The notes: generated from the sequence alone by a model not told the origin. A DNA stretch of 56,068 nt from Bacteroidales bacterium UBA1197 (GCA_002309995.1 DBYB01000062.1:1-56068), one strand, 5' to 3'. Shown: positions 32,601 through 39,744, counted from the stretch's first letter. Numbers and translations: made by a program.

Positions 32601-34132
32601 CCAGCAGCGGCCTGCAGCTGGAGAATATGCGCACCCGCATCAGCTACACCAACGTGGCGTACACCCTCAACGGCAGGCTCAACGCCAGCGACACCAAACT
32701 GGAGCTCAAAGACGTGGCCGTTGTGGATGACTACGGCGGCAAAGGTACGCTGAACGGAAATATCAGTTACAAGAACTTCAAGGACTTCCGTATGGACGCC
32801 ACCCTGCTGATGCGCGGTCTCAAGGCCATCGACATACCCGATGCCGACAGCCCCATAATGGTGTACGGCAGCGCGTCGCTCTCGGGACGCGGGCATATTA
32901 CCGGTCCGTTCAACGCCCTTCAGGTAGATGCCGACGTATCCACGTCGGGACCCGGTACCGTGAACGTGCCGCTCGGCTCATCCTCCACCGCCCACGGCAG
33001 CGACCTGCTCACGTTCAAACAGCCTGAGCCCGAGACGGACGGCGACGAAGACGCGGAGCCGGCGAAGAACGTACGCAAGGGCTCCTCGAAGTTTGCAGCC
33101 CACGCCCGCGTGAGGGTAGCACCCGAGGTCATCGCCCAGGTGGAGATAGACCGCGAATCGGGCCACGTGCTCACCGCAGGCGGCACCGGCGACGTGGTGG
33201 TTGACCTCAATACCGGCAAGGGCAAGCTCCAGCTCAAGGGCGACTACAACATCGACAAGGGTAAGTACCTCTTCAACATCCCCGGCGTAGTGAGCAAGGA
33301 ATTCGACATCAAGGCCGGCAGCGTGCTGCAGTTCAACGGCGACGTGATGGAGAGTACGATGGACGTGAACGCCATCCACATCGTCAAGACCTCCCTGGCC
33401 ACGATAGTCGCCGACTCCACTATGGTAACGAGCCGCCGCCCCGTCGAGTGCGGCATCAACATAAAGGGCAAGCTGAGCAACCCCGACGTGAAGTTCTCCA
33501 TCGACGTGCCCGACCTGGATCCGAGCACCCGTATGCAGGTAGAGAGCGTGCTGAGCACCGACGACAAGGTGCAGAAGCAGTTCGTGGCGCTGCTGCTCTT
33601 CGGCACCTTCCTGCCCGAGGAAGGCTCCGGCGTCGTGAACGGCACCAATATGATTGCCTCCAATGTGGGCGAGATAGTGTCCAGCCAGCTGAACAACATC
33701 CTGCAGAAGCTGAACATTCCTTTGGACCTCGGCCTGGGCTACCAGCAGGACAACCTGGGCACGGACATATTCGACGTGGCCGTATCCACCCAGTTGTTCA
33801 ACAACAGGGTGCTGGTGAACGGCTCCGTCGGCAACCGGCGCTACAGCACGTCCAAGAGTGCCAACGGCGACGTGGTGGGCGACCTGGACATAGAAATCAA
33901 GATGGACAAGAGCGGCGAGCTGCGTTTCAAGATATTCTCGCATTCGGCCGACGAGTTCACGAGCAGCCTCGACTTCTCGCAGCGCAACGGCCTCGGCCTT
34001 ACCTACCAGAAGGAGTTCGACCGCACGCGGGACTTCCTGCGGCAGCTGTTTATGAGCAAGAAGCGCCGCCAGGAAGACAACCTGAAGCAGATGCAGCGCA
34101 ACCGCGAGATGAAGACTATAACGATTGAGTGA
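29624..34132 (+). CDS. tamB: Translocation and assembly module protein TamB
   Basis: This is a very large envelope protein (about 1,502 residues) with an N-terminal membrane helix (IAARIAGFLLILILGILLVL). A long repetitive beta-helical stretch (AsmA/TamB type) follows, with a C-terminal TamB domain: GKGKLQLKGDYNIDKGKYLF, then IHIVKTSLATIVADS and KQFVALLLFGTFLPEE. TamB spans the periplasm and is linked to transport of phospholipids or outer-membrane proteins. No ATG, GTG or TTG precedes the membrane helix in frame after the stop at 29606-29608. The first usable standard codon is TTG at 29693, which would cut off the helix. I therefore place the start provisionally at ATC 29624, giving the N terminus (M)AKSSSIAARIAG. 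Confidence 0.82.
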   Translation: MAKSSSIAARIAGFLLILILGILLVLQIPAVQTGLARFASERLKSVFNGRLEIEAVQIHGLGAITLHDAVLIDTEPYTDSISGYAPADTVARVGRLSATLSLKGLFNKRGIALGRVEAEDLLFQLVTDPRGTNITRVLNLSSSEESKPMPLDSIFTIGRLDLKGAHFRMLNYNSLSAKDFGINFSDLDVTADLKAHALGFFGGRMHATVDRLSAREKSGYEVPGLSGTCHVGMGRTTLTSLHLTDGCGSDIYMPRAELSYDSIKAWSDFINQVNIEGDFAPSRLILESISYYSSGTFRDCRFATDIASGHFNGTVSDFVAENMVLSTPYGPYGTVSAGMRGLPNIQSTTLDADISELCFTTAGLSDALRALGSGANLGKLAPGVLFRLSGKAGGPMNKLTADAGIRSTIGSLSTHASLLNTVDRSKPIQFQANLGAKEFNLGKLTGSSALGPASFTALAQGTLGGNTAITLKGLDFSKLQALGYNYSDIHLHGGFENKTISATLLSDDPNAQMELAGEFSLQDKSGAFGADLRHIDLAATGIDKRGGASQVSCAISADQGINLNAPIHILISDLKLTNDKGLNEIGDIEAEARLSGERLTAIISSDFMDAKYFGPSNIAGLVDYIRSVSIDRELPAYFASGNKTRNKPLPEDSRDATFNAVFHQTRGLLSFVMPGLKIASNTNVNIDIDNEGTLLGYLSSPELDFNTIHGSDLTVSLSNLDDELGCTVHSGQLSVKDLVFDQAGINFDIADNRIRMGMHYDGANLLEKGSELNLEALLLRDEKSRPSIDIRTLQSYLSIKDDVWRLSKAGIGLHAGEISFDGFRLASESQSISIDGCLSPSRRDTMTVNLSNLNLAIVNDFTPQDYPGIQGIIDGGATLLSPVPSDIGLWADLAVNGLSVAGRQAGDIALRSDWDDASKSIKLRLDNSLSGRKTLVVSGDYAVRAKQVDATVLMDGFNPAPAAPFLRSILTELDGRVSGSIRARGPIDKLSITSSGLQLENMRTRISYTNVAYTLNGRLNASDTKLELKDVAVVDDYGGKGTLNGNISYKNFKDFRMDATLLMRGLKAIDIPDADSPIMVYGSASLSGRGHITGPFNALQVDADVSTSGPGTVNVPLGSSSTAHGSDLLTFKQPEPETDGDEDAEPAKNVRKGSSKFAAHARVRVAPEVIAQVEIDRESGHVLTAGGTGDVVVDLNTGKGKLQLKGDYNIDKGKYLFNIPGVVSKEFDIKAGSVLQFNGDVMESTMDVNAIHIVKTSLATIVADSTMVTSRRPVECGINIKGKLSNPDVKFSIDVPDLDPSTRMQVESVLSTDDKVQKQFVALLLFGTFLPEEGSGVVNGTNMIASNVGEIVSSQLNNILQKLNIPLDLGLGYQQDNLGTDIFDVAVSTQLFNNRVLVNGSVGNRRYSTSKSANGDVVGDLDIEIKMDKSGELRFKIFSHSADEFTSSLDFSQRNGLGLTYQKEFDRTRDFLRQLFMSKKRRQEDNLKQMQRNREMKTITIE

Positions 34133-34482
34133 TGGCACGGATAGAACTTCTCGGTATGACTTTCAACGCCAGGCACGGCTGCCTGGAGAGCGAACGTATA
34201 GCCGGTAACGAGTTCCGGGTGGATTTCGCTTGCGACTGGGATACCTCCGCAGCCGAGTACTCCGACGACCTGGCCGACACGCTGGACTACAGCCTGGTAT
34301 ATGACGTGGTGGCACGTGAGATGGCCGTGCCGTCGATGCTACTGGAGCACGTTGCGGGCCGCATAGCAGATGCGCTCACGGAGGAGATTCCGGGGCTGGA
34401 GCATTTCGAACTGAGTATTTACAAGAAGAACCCTCCGGTGGGAGGACTATGTGAATGGGCGAAAATAACGATAAGACGATAG
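34132..34482 (+). CDS. folB: Dihydroneopterin aldolase
   Basis: I use ATG 34132 (stop-start overlap TGATG with tamB), giving 116 residues. A GTG three bases earlier is less likely. ELLGMTFNARHGCLESER, DYSLVYDVV and LSIYKKNPP (with the catalytic lysine) match FolB. It splits 7,8-dihydroneopterin to 6-hydroxymethyl-dihydropterin and glycolaldehyde in folate synthesis. It overlaps mtaB by 28 bases. No other folate gene is in the window. Confidence 0.92.
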   Translation: MARIELLGMTFNARHGCLESERIAGNEFRVDFACDWDTSAAEYSDDLADTLDYSLVYDVVAREMAVPSMLLEHVAGRIADALTEEIPGLEHFELSIYKKNPPVGGLCEWAKITIRR

Positions 34483-35933
34483 CGCTGCTGACCCTCGGCT
34501 GCAAGCTGAATTACGCCGAGACGGGCACTTACGCGCGCGGTTTCACCGAGGCGGGATTTAGGATCGTGCCGTGGAGCCACGGCGCCGATGTGTATGTGGT
34601 GAACACGTGCTCCGTCACCGGCGTTTCCGACGCCAAGTCGCGCAATCTCGTCCGCAAGGTCCACCGCGTCAACCCTTCCGCCATCATCATCGTCACCGGC
34701 TGCAGTGCCCAGCTCCGCCGCTCCGACTACGAATCCCTCCCCGGCGTCGCCCGCGTCTTCGGCTCCTCCGAAAAGCACCTCGTCGTCCCCGAAACATTAT
34801 CTTTATTAGGTGATTACGACGCAGCTCCTGGCGAAGGTCTCCGGGGAGTGTCCTCCGGAAAAACTGTAGCCACCCTCGGCTCCAGCCCGAAGGGAAAAAT
34901 GTCCCCTGGGGGACTACAGGGGGAAAAATCCTCCCTGCAAGGGAGGAGGGGCCCGCAGGAAGACGATGGAGAGGACGAGAGCTTGCTCTCGGACGAACAG
35001 CGGATTCCTGTGGGAGGGGTCGCGCAGCGACGTTTTTCCGGAGGACACTCCCCGGAGACCGTTTTTGCCGCCTGGAGCAGCGGAGAGAGGACGAGGTCGT
35101 TCCTGAAGGTGCAGGACGGGTGTAACAACTACTGTAAGTACTGCACGGTGCCGTATGCCAGGGGCGAGAGTCGGAATGTACCGATAGCGGAGTGTGTAGA
35201 GAATGCCAGGAAGATTGCAGAAAGAGGAGTGAAGGAAATTGTTCTGACTGGAGTGAATACAGGAGATTTCGGAAAAACGACAGGAGAATCGTTCCTCGAT
35301 TTGCTGAAAGCCCTGAATGAGGTGGAAGGAATAGAAAGATACAGGATATCAAGTATAGAACCGAACCTGCTGACAGAAGAAATAGTAGATTGGATCGCGG
35401 GCGGAACCAAATTCCAGCCTCACTTTCATATTCCCCTCCAGACCGGCTCCGACACCCTTCTCGCCCGTATGGGCCGCCACTACGACACCGAATTCTTCGC
35501 CTGCAAACTCGAATACGTTCGCAAGGCAATGGAAGGCCCCGGCAAGCCCCTCGTATTCTTCGGCATAGACGTAATGGTCGGACTCCCCGGCGAGACCGAC
35601 GAACTCTTCGCCCAGACGGTAGAGTTCCTGCAGCGCGTACGCCCCTCCTTCATCCACGTATTCCCCTACTCCCGCCGCCCCGGCACCCCTGCCGCAGAGA
35701 TGGACGGCCAGGTGCCCGAATCCGTCAAGAAAGAACGCGTCGCCACCCTCGAAGCCCTCTGCGAACAGCTCCACTCGGAGTTCGTCCAGGCCAACCGCGG
35801 CATCCGCGAACGCGTCCTCTTCGAATCCACCGACAGGCAGGGATTCATGGAAGGATACACAGGCAACTATATACGCATACGGCGTCCCTTCGACGCAGCG
35901 CTGTGCGGCAAGATAGTAGATGTAACGATATGA
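34455..35933 (+). CDS. mtaB: tRNA t6A37 methylthiotransferase MtaB with a 75-residue in-frame insert
   Basis: This 492-residue radical-SAM methylthiotransferase has the first cluster ligands Cys16, Cys52 and Cys83 (TLGCKLN, NTCSVT, VTGCSAQ) and the radical-SAM CxxxCxxC Cys223/227/230 (DGCNNYCKYC). A TRAM-like tail ends the protein. It converts t6A37 to ms2t6A37. Codons 128-202 (34836-35060) are a palindromic insert with no counterpart in the family. Removing it leaves 417 residues and rejoins GE-VFAAWSSGERTRSF, the normal linker. Bases about 35160-35400 use different codons (AAT, GGA, AGA, GAA) from the flanks. TsaD, which makes its substrate, is divergent upstream. Confidence 0.93.
   Translation: MGENNDKTIALLTLGCKLNYAETGTYARGFTEAGFRIVPWSHGADVYVVNTCSVTGVSDAKSRNLVRKVHRVNPSAIIIVTGCSAQLRRSDYESLPGVARVFGSSEKHLVVPETLSLLGDYDAAPGEGLRGVSSGKTVATLGSSPKGKMSPGGLQGEKSSLQGRRGPQEDDGEDESLLSDEQRIPVGGVAQRRFSGGHSPETVFAAWSSGERTRSFLKVQDGCNNYCKYCTVPYARGESRNVPIAECVENARKIAERGVKEIVLTGVNTGDFGKTTGESFLDLLKALNEVEGIERYRISSIEPNLLTEEIVDWIAGGTKFQPHFHIPLQTGSDTLLARMGRHYDTEFFACKLEYVRKAMEGPGKPLVFFGIDVMVGLPGETDELFAQTVEFLQRVRPSFIHVFPYSRRPGTPAAEMDGQVPESVKKERVATLEALCEQLHSEFVQANRGIRERVLFESTDRQGFMEGYTGNYIRIRRPFDAALCGKIVDVTI
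34836..35060. repeat. 225-bp palindromic element with perfect 29-bp terminal inverted repeats, inside mtaB
   Basis: The left arm (34836-34864) begins GGTCTCCGGGGAGTGTCCTC. The right arm (35032-35060) is its exact reverse complement over all 29 bases. Between them are further small palindromes: GTCCCC-T-GGGGAC, CCTCCCT-GCA-AGGGAGG, GAGAGC-TT-GCTCTC and GTCGC-GCA-GCGAC. The element is 225 bases, exactly 75 codons, has no stop in the mtaB frame and carries no gene of its own. It looks like a MITE-like or Rickettsia-palindrome-like element. No target-site duplication is visible. Confidence 0.85.
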
Positions 35934-36784
35934 AAGCCAAACTCACCATACTCGGCTCCGGCACCTCCTCCGGCATCCCGATGATAGGCTGCGGATGCCC
36001 GGTCTGCAAGTCTGCCGACCCCAGGGACAAACGCCTCCGCGCCTCCGCCCTCGCGGAATACGGCGGCCTCACCATTCTCATCGACTGCGGCCCCGACTTC
36101 CGGCAGCAGGCCCTCGCCGCAGGCATCACCCACCTCGACGCCATCCTCCTCACGCACAATCATATGGATCACGTAGGGGGGCTCGACGACACCCGTGCAC
36201 TCAACCTCTGCGAGAGTCATCCCGTCAACATCTACTGCGAGAAGTACGTAGAGGAATCGCTCCGGAAGATGTACGCATACGCCTTCGCGGAGACCAAGTA
36301 CCCCGGCGCACCCGAGTGGCATATGCACACTATCGACGGCAGCGGGCCCTTCAAGGTATGGTCCAACGCCGGCGACGAGGTGCTCCGGTGGGAGAAGGGC
36401 TTCGGCTACCGGCACCTCGGCTCGTCGGGCCAGGAGGGCAAGAGCGTGGAGGTCATCCCCATCCAGGGCTGGCACCACAAGGTCAAGAAACTCTCCGTGC
36501 TCGGCTACCGATTCGGCGATATCGCCTATCTTACCGATATGAATCTCATTGAGGACGAGGAGTTTGAGAAGTTGCACGGACTGAGGGCCGTCACGCTCAA
36601 CTGCGTCAAGCCCGGGCCGCACCACTCCCACTTCTCCCTCGACGAATGCCTCGCGTTCTTCGAAAGAGTGGGCGCGCAGGAGTCGTATATAACCCACCTG
36701 TCGCACCTGCTTCCTCCGCACGCGGAGTTCGAAAAGCAACTCCCGCCTCACGTGCATCCCGCCTACGACGGACTAATACTATAA
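35930..36784 (+). CDS. MBL-fold metal-dependent hydrolase (PhnP-like)
   Basis: Starting at ATG 35930, which overlaps the mtaB stop (ATGA), the protein has 284 residues. It opens with LTILGSGTSSGIPMIGCGCPVC, a layout seen in PhnP-like phosphodiesterases with extra cysteines. The metal site THNHMDHVGG follows, and later IAYLTDMNLI and HHSHFSLDECL. It is probably a phosphodiesterase or lactonase-type hydrolase. The substrate is unknown. It is expressed with mtaB and the following M3 peptidase. Confidence 0.82.
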   Translation: MKAKLTILGSGTSSGIPMIGCGCPVCKSADPRDKRLRASALAEYGGLTILIDCGPDFRQQALAAGITHLDAILLTHNHMDHVGGLDDTRALNLCESHPVNIYCEKYVEESLRKMYAYAFAETKYPGAPEWHMHTIDGSGPFKVWSNAGDEVLRWEKGFGYRHLGSSGQEGKSVEVIPIQGWHHKVKKLSVLGYRFGDIAYLTDMNLIEDEEFEKLHGLRAVTLNCVKPGPHHSHFSLDECLAFFERVGAQESYITHLSHLLPPHAEFEKQLPPHVHPAYDGLIL

Positions 36785-36791
36785 TAAATAT

Positions 36792-38885
36792 ATGAAGAAG
36801 TTAATACTTGCCGCACTTGCACTCGCAGCGGCCTTTACCTCCTGCAAAATGGAAAATCCCCTACTGGTTGAATCTCCGCTCGAGTACGGAGCCCCCCAAT
36901 TCGACAAAATCAAGAACGAGCACTACCTGCCGGCCTTCAAGGAAGGCATACGCCAGGCCAAGGCCGAGATAGACGCCATCGTGGCCAACCCCGACGCTCC
37001 CACCTTCGCCAACACCATCGAGGCGCTGGAGTTCAGCGGCGAGACCCTCGACAGGGTGAGCAACATCTTCTACAACCTGATGGAAGCAGAGGCCAACGAC
37101 GAAATGCAGGCCATTGCGGAAGAGGTTTCGCCTATGATGACCGAGTTCTCGATGTATGTGTCGCTCAACGAGAAACTCTTCGAGCGCGTGAAGGCTGTGT
37201 ACGACGCCCGCGAGGCTCTCGGCCTTGAGCCGGATGCCATGAGGCTGCTTGAGAAGACCTACAAGGGCTTCACCCGCGGCGGCGCAAACCTCTCTCCGGA
37301 AGACAAAGAGGTTTACGGCAAGCTCAGCGAGGAGCACTCCTTATTGACTCTCTCCTTCAACAAGAACGTGCTGGCCGCCACCAACGCCTTCACCCTGGAC
37401 CTCACCGACGAGGCAGAGCTCGAAGGCCTGCCCGATTTCGTAGTGGCGCTGGGCAAGCAGACGGCGGAAGAGAAGGGCAAGGAAGGCTGGGTGTTCGACC
37501 TCAGCTACCCCAGCTACGGCCCCTTCATGAAGTACTCCTCCCGCCGCGACCTTCGCGAGAAGATGTACCGCGCCTACAACAGCAAGGCGCTCGGCGGCGA
37601 GTTCGACAACACTCAGGTAGTCAAGGACATAATCGACCACCGCATCAAGATTGCGAACATTCTCGGATACCCCACATGGGCCGCATACCAGCTCGAGGAG
37701 CGTATGGTCAAGACTCCGGAAGAAGTGCAAGCGTTCATTGACGAACTTATGGCGCCGTCGCTTCCTGCCGCCCGCAAGGAAGTTGCCGACATCTATGCAT
37801 TTGCAAAGGCTGAAGGTTTCGACGCAGACGCCCTGATGCCCTGGGACTTCAGCTACTGGAGCGAAAAATACAAGGCCGCCAACTACTCCCTCGACGACTC
37901 CGAGCTCAAGCCGTACTTCCGTCTGGAAGACTGCATCGACGCGGTATTCGGACTTGCCACCAGGCTCTACGGCCTGCAGTTCACCCCGCGTCCCGACCTC
38001 CCCGGCTATCATCCGGACGTTAAGGTTTATGATGTGAAGGACGCAGACGGCAGGCATCTGGCGCTGTTCTATGCCGACTTCTTCCCCCGCGCCAGCAAGC
38101 GTGGCGGCGCCTGGATGACGGAGTTCCGCGGCCAGAGCATACGCGACGGCGTTGAGAGGCGCCCGCTCATCAGCATCGTCACCAACTTCAGCAAGCCCAC
38201 CGGCGACGATCCTTCGCTCCTCACACACGACGAGCTCACCACCTTCCTTCACGAGTTCGGCCACTCGCTGCACGGTATGATGGCCGAGGGTCGCTACCAC
38301 TCCCTCACCGGCACCAGCGTTGCCCGCGACTTCGTGGAGCTGCCCTCGCAGATTATGGAGAACTGGGCCTACGAACCCGAGTACCTGCGCGGCTTCGCCA
38401 AGCACTATCAGACCGGCGAACTCATCCCCGACGAACTGATTGCCAAGATCGCCGCCACCAAGAACTACCTCGCCGCCTACTCCCAGGTGCGCCAGCTCGA
38501 CTTCGGCATCCTCGATATGGCCTGGCACGGCAGCACCTCCGTCCCTGAGGCAGACACCCCGGTGTTCGAGAAATCCGTCCTGAAGCCCTCGGCCCTTATG
38601 CCTCAAGTATCCGGTACCTGCATCTCCACCAGCTTCAGCCACATCTTCTCCGGCGGCTACTCCGCAGGCTACTACTCCTACAAGTGGGCCGAGGTCCTCG
38701 AAGCCGACGCCTTCAGCCTCTTCAAGGAAAAGGGCATCTTCAACACCGAGGTCTCAGGCGCCTTCCGCCGCGAAATCCTCTCCCGCGGCAGCTCCGACGA
38801 CGAAGCCACCCTCTACCGCAACTTCCGCGGCCACGACCCCGCCCCGCAAGCCCTCCTCCTCAAGCTCGGCATCGTAAAGAAGTAA
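36792..38885 (+). CDS. M3-family metallopeptidase (oligopeptidase/peptidyl-dipeptidase), lipoprotein
   Basis: This 697-residue protein has a lipoprotein signal peptide ending FTSC (Cys18). The rest is the M3 layout: a helical N-terminal domain (HYLPAFKEGIRQAKAEI, ANTIEALEFSGE) and the catalytic zinc motif HEFGH at 487-491, preceded by LTHDELTTFL and followed by QIMENWAYEPEYL. Dcp-type enzymes remove C-terminal dipeptides. Lipid attachment implies action on peptides outside the cytoplasm. A terminator built from a palindromic repeat follows. Confidence 0.92.
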   Translation: MKKLILAALALAAAFTSCKMENPLLVESPLEYGAPQFDKIKNEHYLPAFKEGIRQAKAEIDAIVANPDAPTFANTIEALEFSGETLDRVSNIFYNLMEAEANDEMQAIAEEVSPMMTEFSMYVSLNEKLFERVKAVYDAREALGLEPDAMRLLEKTYKGFTRGGANLSPEDKEVYGKLSEEHSLLTLSFNKNVLAATNAFTLDLTDEAELEGLPDFVVALGKQTAEEKGKEGWVFDLSYPSYGPFMKYSSRRDLREKMYRAYNSKALGGEFDNTQVVKDIIDHRIKIANILGYPTWAAYQLEERMVKTPEEVQAFIDELMAPSLPAARKEVADIYAFAKAEGFDADALMPWDFSYWSEKYKAANYSLDDSELKPYFRLEDCIDAVFGLATRLYGLQFTPRPDLPGYHPDVKVYDVKDADGRHLALFYADFFPRASKRGGAWMTEFRGQSIRDGVERRPLISIVTNFSKPTGDDPSLLTHDELTTFLHEFGHSLHGMMAEGRYHSLTGTSVARDFVELPSQIMENWAYEPEYLRGFAKHYQTGELIPDELIAKIAATKNYLAAYSQVRQLDFGILDMAWHGSTSVPEADTPVFEKSVLKPSALMPQVSGTCISTSFSHIFSGGYSAGYYSYKWAEVLEADAFSLFKEKGIFNTEVSGAFRREILSRGSSDDEATLYRNFRGHDPAPQALLLKLGIVKK

Positions 38886-38890
38886 CCCCC

Positions 38891-38941
38891 TGTCATCCTG
38901 AGCTTGTCGAAGGATCTCGTCCTCCGGACCCTTCGACAAGC
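38891..38941. repeat. Dispersed palindromic repeat, intergenic copy
   Basis: TGTCATCCTGAGC-TTGT-CGAAGGATCTC (38891-38918) is identical in 24 of 28 positions to the reverse complement of murE bases 43109-43136. Its GCTTGTCGAAGG (38902-38913) pairs perfectly with CCTTCGACAAGC (38930-38941), forming a hairpin. Confidence 0.8.
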
Positions 38942-38956
38942 CCAGGGTCCGTTTTT
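38926..38956 (+). terminator. Terminator after the M3 peptidase gene
   Basis: GGACCCT-tcgacaagccc-AGGGTCC forms a 7-bp stem followed by G and five T, about 40 bases past the stop. It overlaps the dispersed repeat, which seems to have supplied part of the hairpin. Confidence 0.7.
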
Positions 38957-38984
38957 CACAACCTACTGATTCTCATTCACTTCC

Positions 38985-39020
38985 GTATCTCCTGTGCGCA
39001 TTTTTACGCACAGGAGATAC
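38985..39020. other. Perfect 14-bp inverted repeat before mraZ
   Basis: GTATCTCCTGTGCG-cattttta-CGCACAGGAGATAC has no mismatch. No T-tract follows on either strand, so it is not an ordinary terminator. It lies in the 400-base gene-free gap between the M3 peptidase and mraZ. Confidence 0.75.
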
Positions 39021-39085
39021 AGTTATTGTTGATAAACAGATACTTACGAAAAACGGCTATACGGTCTATGGACAGTCGAAGGGGA

Positions 39086-39182
39086 GGAAGCCGCCGGAGC
39101 GGAGGCAGGAATCGGCTCCGAAAACAGTGGCCGCCCGTGATTCAAAAAATGGTCGATTCCTGCGAAGCGGATGGCGGCTTCC
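39086..39182. other. Two-stage stem-loop before mraZ (candidate RNA structure or mobile palindrome)
   Basis: The outer arms GGAAGCCGCC (39086-39095) and GGCGGCTTCC (39173-39182) pair over 10 bp. After a symmetric 9-base internal loop, GCAGGAATCG (39105-39114) pairs with CGATTCCTGC (39154-39163) over another 10 bp, leaving a 39-base apical loop. No convincing coding frame explains it. The rest of the gap holds the hairpin at 38985 and the mraZ control region. Confidence 0.6.
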
Positions 39183-39200
39183 GGGCCAAAAAGAGCACTG

Positions 39201-39250
39201 TTGAAAACTTTGTGGAAAAAAATGGAAAAGAGGGGAAGAAAATGTAAATT
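39201..39250 (+). promoter_or_regulatory. Candidate MraZ operator (10-bp-period repeats)
   Basis: TTGAAAACTT, TGTGGAAAAA, AATGGAAAAG, AGGGGAAGAA and AATGTAAATT follow each other with a strict 10-base period. MraZ proteins bind direct repeats of a TGGG-like core at this spacing upstream of their own gene. Here the core is GTGG/ATGG/GGGG. The array ends six bases before the -7 box. Confidence 0.55.
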
Positions 39251-39256
39251 TTTCAC

Positions 39257-39264
39257 TATCTTTG
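39257..39264 (+). promoter_or_regulatory. -7 box for the dcw cluster
   Basis: TATCTTTG matches TAnnTTTG, 21 bases before the mraZ ATG. There is no -33 TTTG. The candidate MraZ repeats occupy that region. Confidence 0.65.
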
Positions 39265-39285
39265 CAACTGCGTATAAGAATTATT

Positions 39286-39735
39286 ATGGTCACTTTTTAC
39301 GGCAAATACCCGGCGAAGACGGACGACAAGGGAAGAATTGTCTTCCCAGCCTCCGTGCGCAGGGATATGCCTGCTGGTGGCGATATGAGGTTTGTAATCA
39401 AAAAAAGCATCTATGACCCCTGCCTTGAGATGTACACTTACGATGAGTGGACCAGGCAGACGGACAAGATCAAAGAAAGTCTGGACTTCTTCAATCCCGA
39501 CCACGTAACATTCTGGAGAGAATATTTGCGGGACGTGGACATAGTGGAGCCGGACGCAAAACTGGGACGTATCTCCATCAGTCGTGAACTTCTTGACGCG
39601 ATAGGTATTACCAAGGAAGTGGTATTCTTCGGCGCTGGATTTAAAATGGAAGTTTGGGCTAAGGAGACATTCGAAAGCTCCCGCATCACGAACGAAAATT
39701 ACGTATCTCTCGCCAGAAGCCTCTCCCGCAAATAG
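39286..39735 (+). CDS. mraZ: Transcriptional regulator MraZ
   Basis: The start is ATG 39286, giving MVTFYGKYPAKTDDKGRIVF. A TTG further upstream would lie inside the promoter. The 149-residue protein has two AbrB-like halves, each with a DxxGR-type motif (TDDKGRIVFPASVR near the N terminus, DAKLGRISISREL in the second half). MraZ forms a ring and represses its own dcw operon by binding repeats upstream, and such repeats are visible at 39201-39250. It is the first gene of the division cluster. Confidence 0.95.
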   Translation: MVTFYGKYPAKTDDKGRIVFPASVRRDMPAGGDMRFVIKKSIYDPCLEMYTYDEWTRQTDKIKESLDFFNPDHVTFWREYLRDVDIVEPDAKLGRISISRELLDAIGITKEVVFFGAGFKMEVWAKETFESSRITNENYVSLARSLSRK

Positions 39736-39744
39736 GAGAAGCAG

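Noticed and set aside
30485..32896. Open frame of about 800 codons antisense to tamB
   Set aside because: It mirrors tamB codons exactly, is rich in Val/Ala/Gly/His as expected from the complement of GC-rich genes, has no promoter and matches no family.
34836..35060. The mtaB insert as an intein or group I/II intron
   Set aside because: It is far too short for an intein or a typical intron, has no splice motifs, and stays in frame as peptide. Its structure is that of a palindrome with terminal inverted repeats.
38999..39220. Replication-origin-like boxes (TGTTGATAA, TGTGGAAAA) before mraZ
   Set aside because: Only loose matches to a DnaA box occur, no cluster is present, and dnaA or dnaN is not nearby. 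The TGTGGAAAA fits the 10-base MraZ-type array better.
38684..39247. Frame running from inside the M3 peptidase gene through the gap toward mraZ
   Set aside because: The first part is an out-of-frame reading of the peptidase. The rest crosses the repeat, the terminator and both hairpins and is Arg/Pro/Gly-rich with no family likeness.
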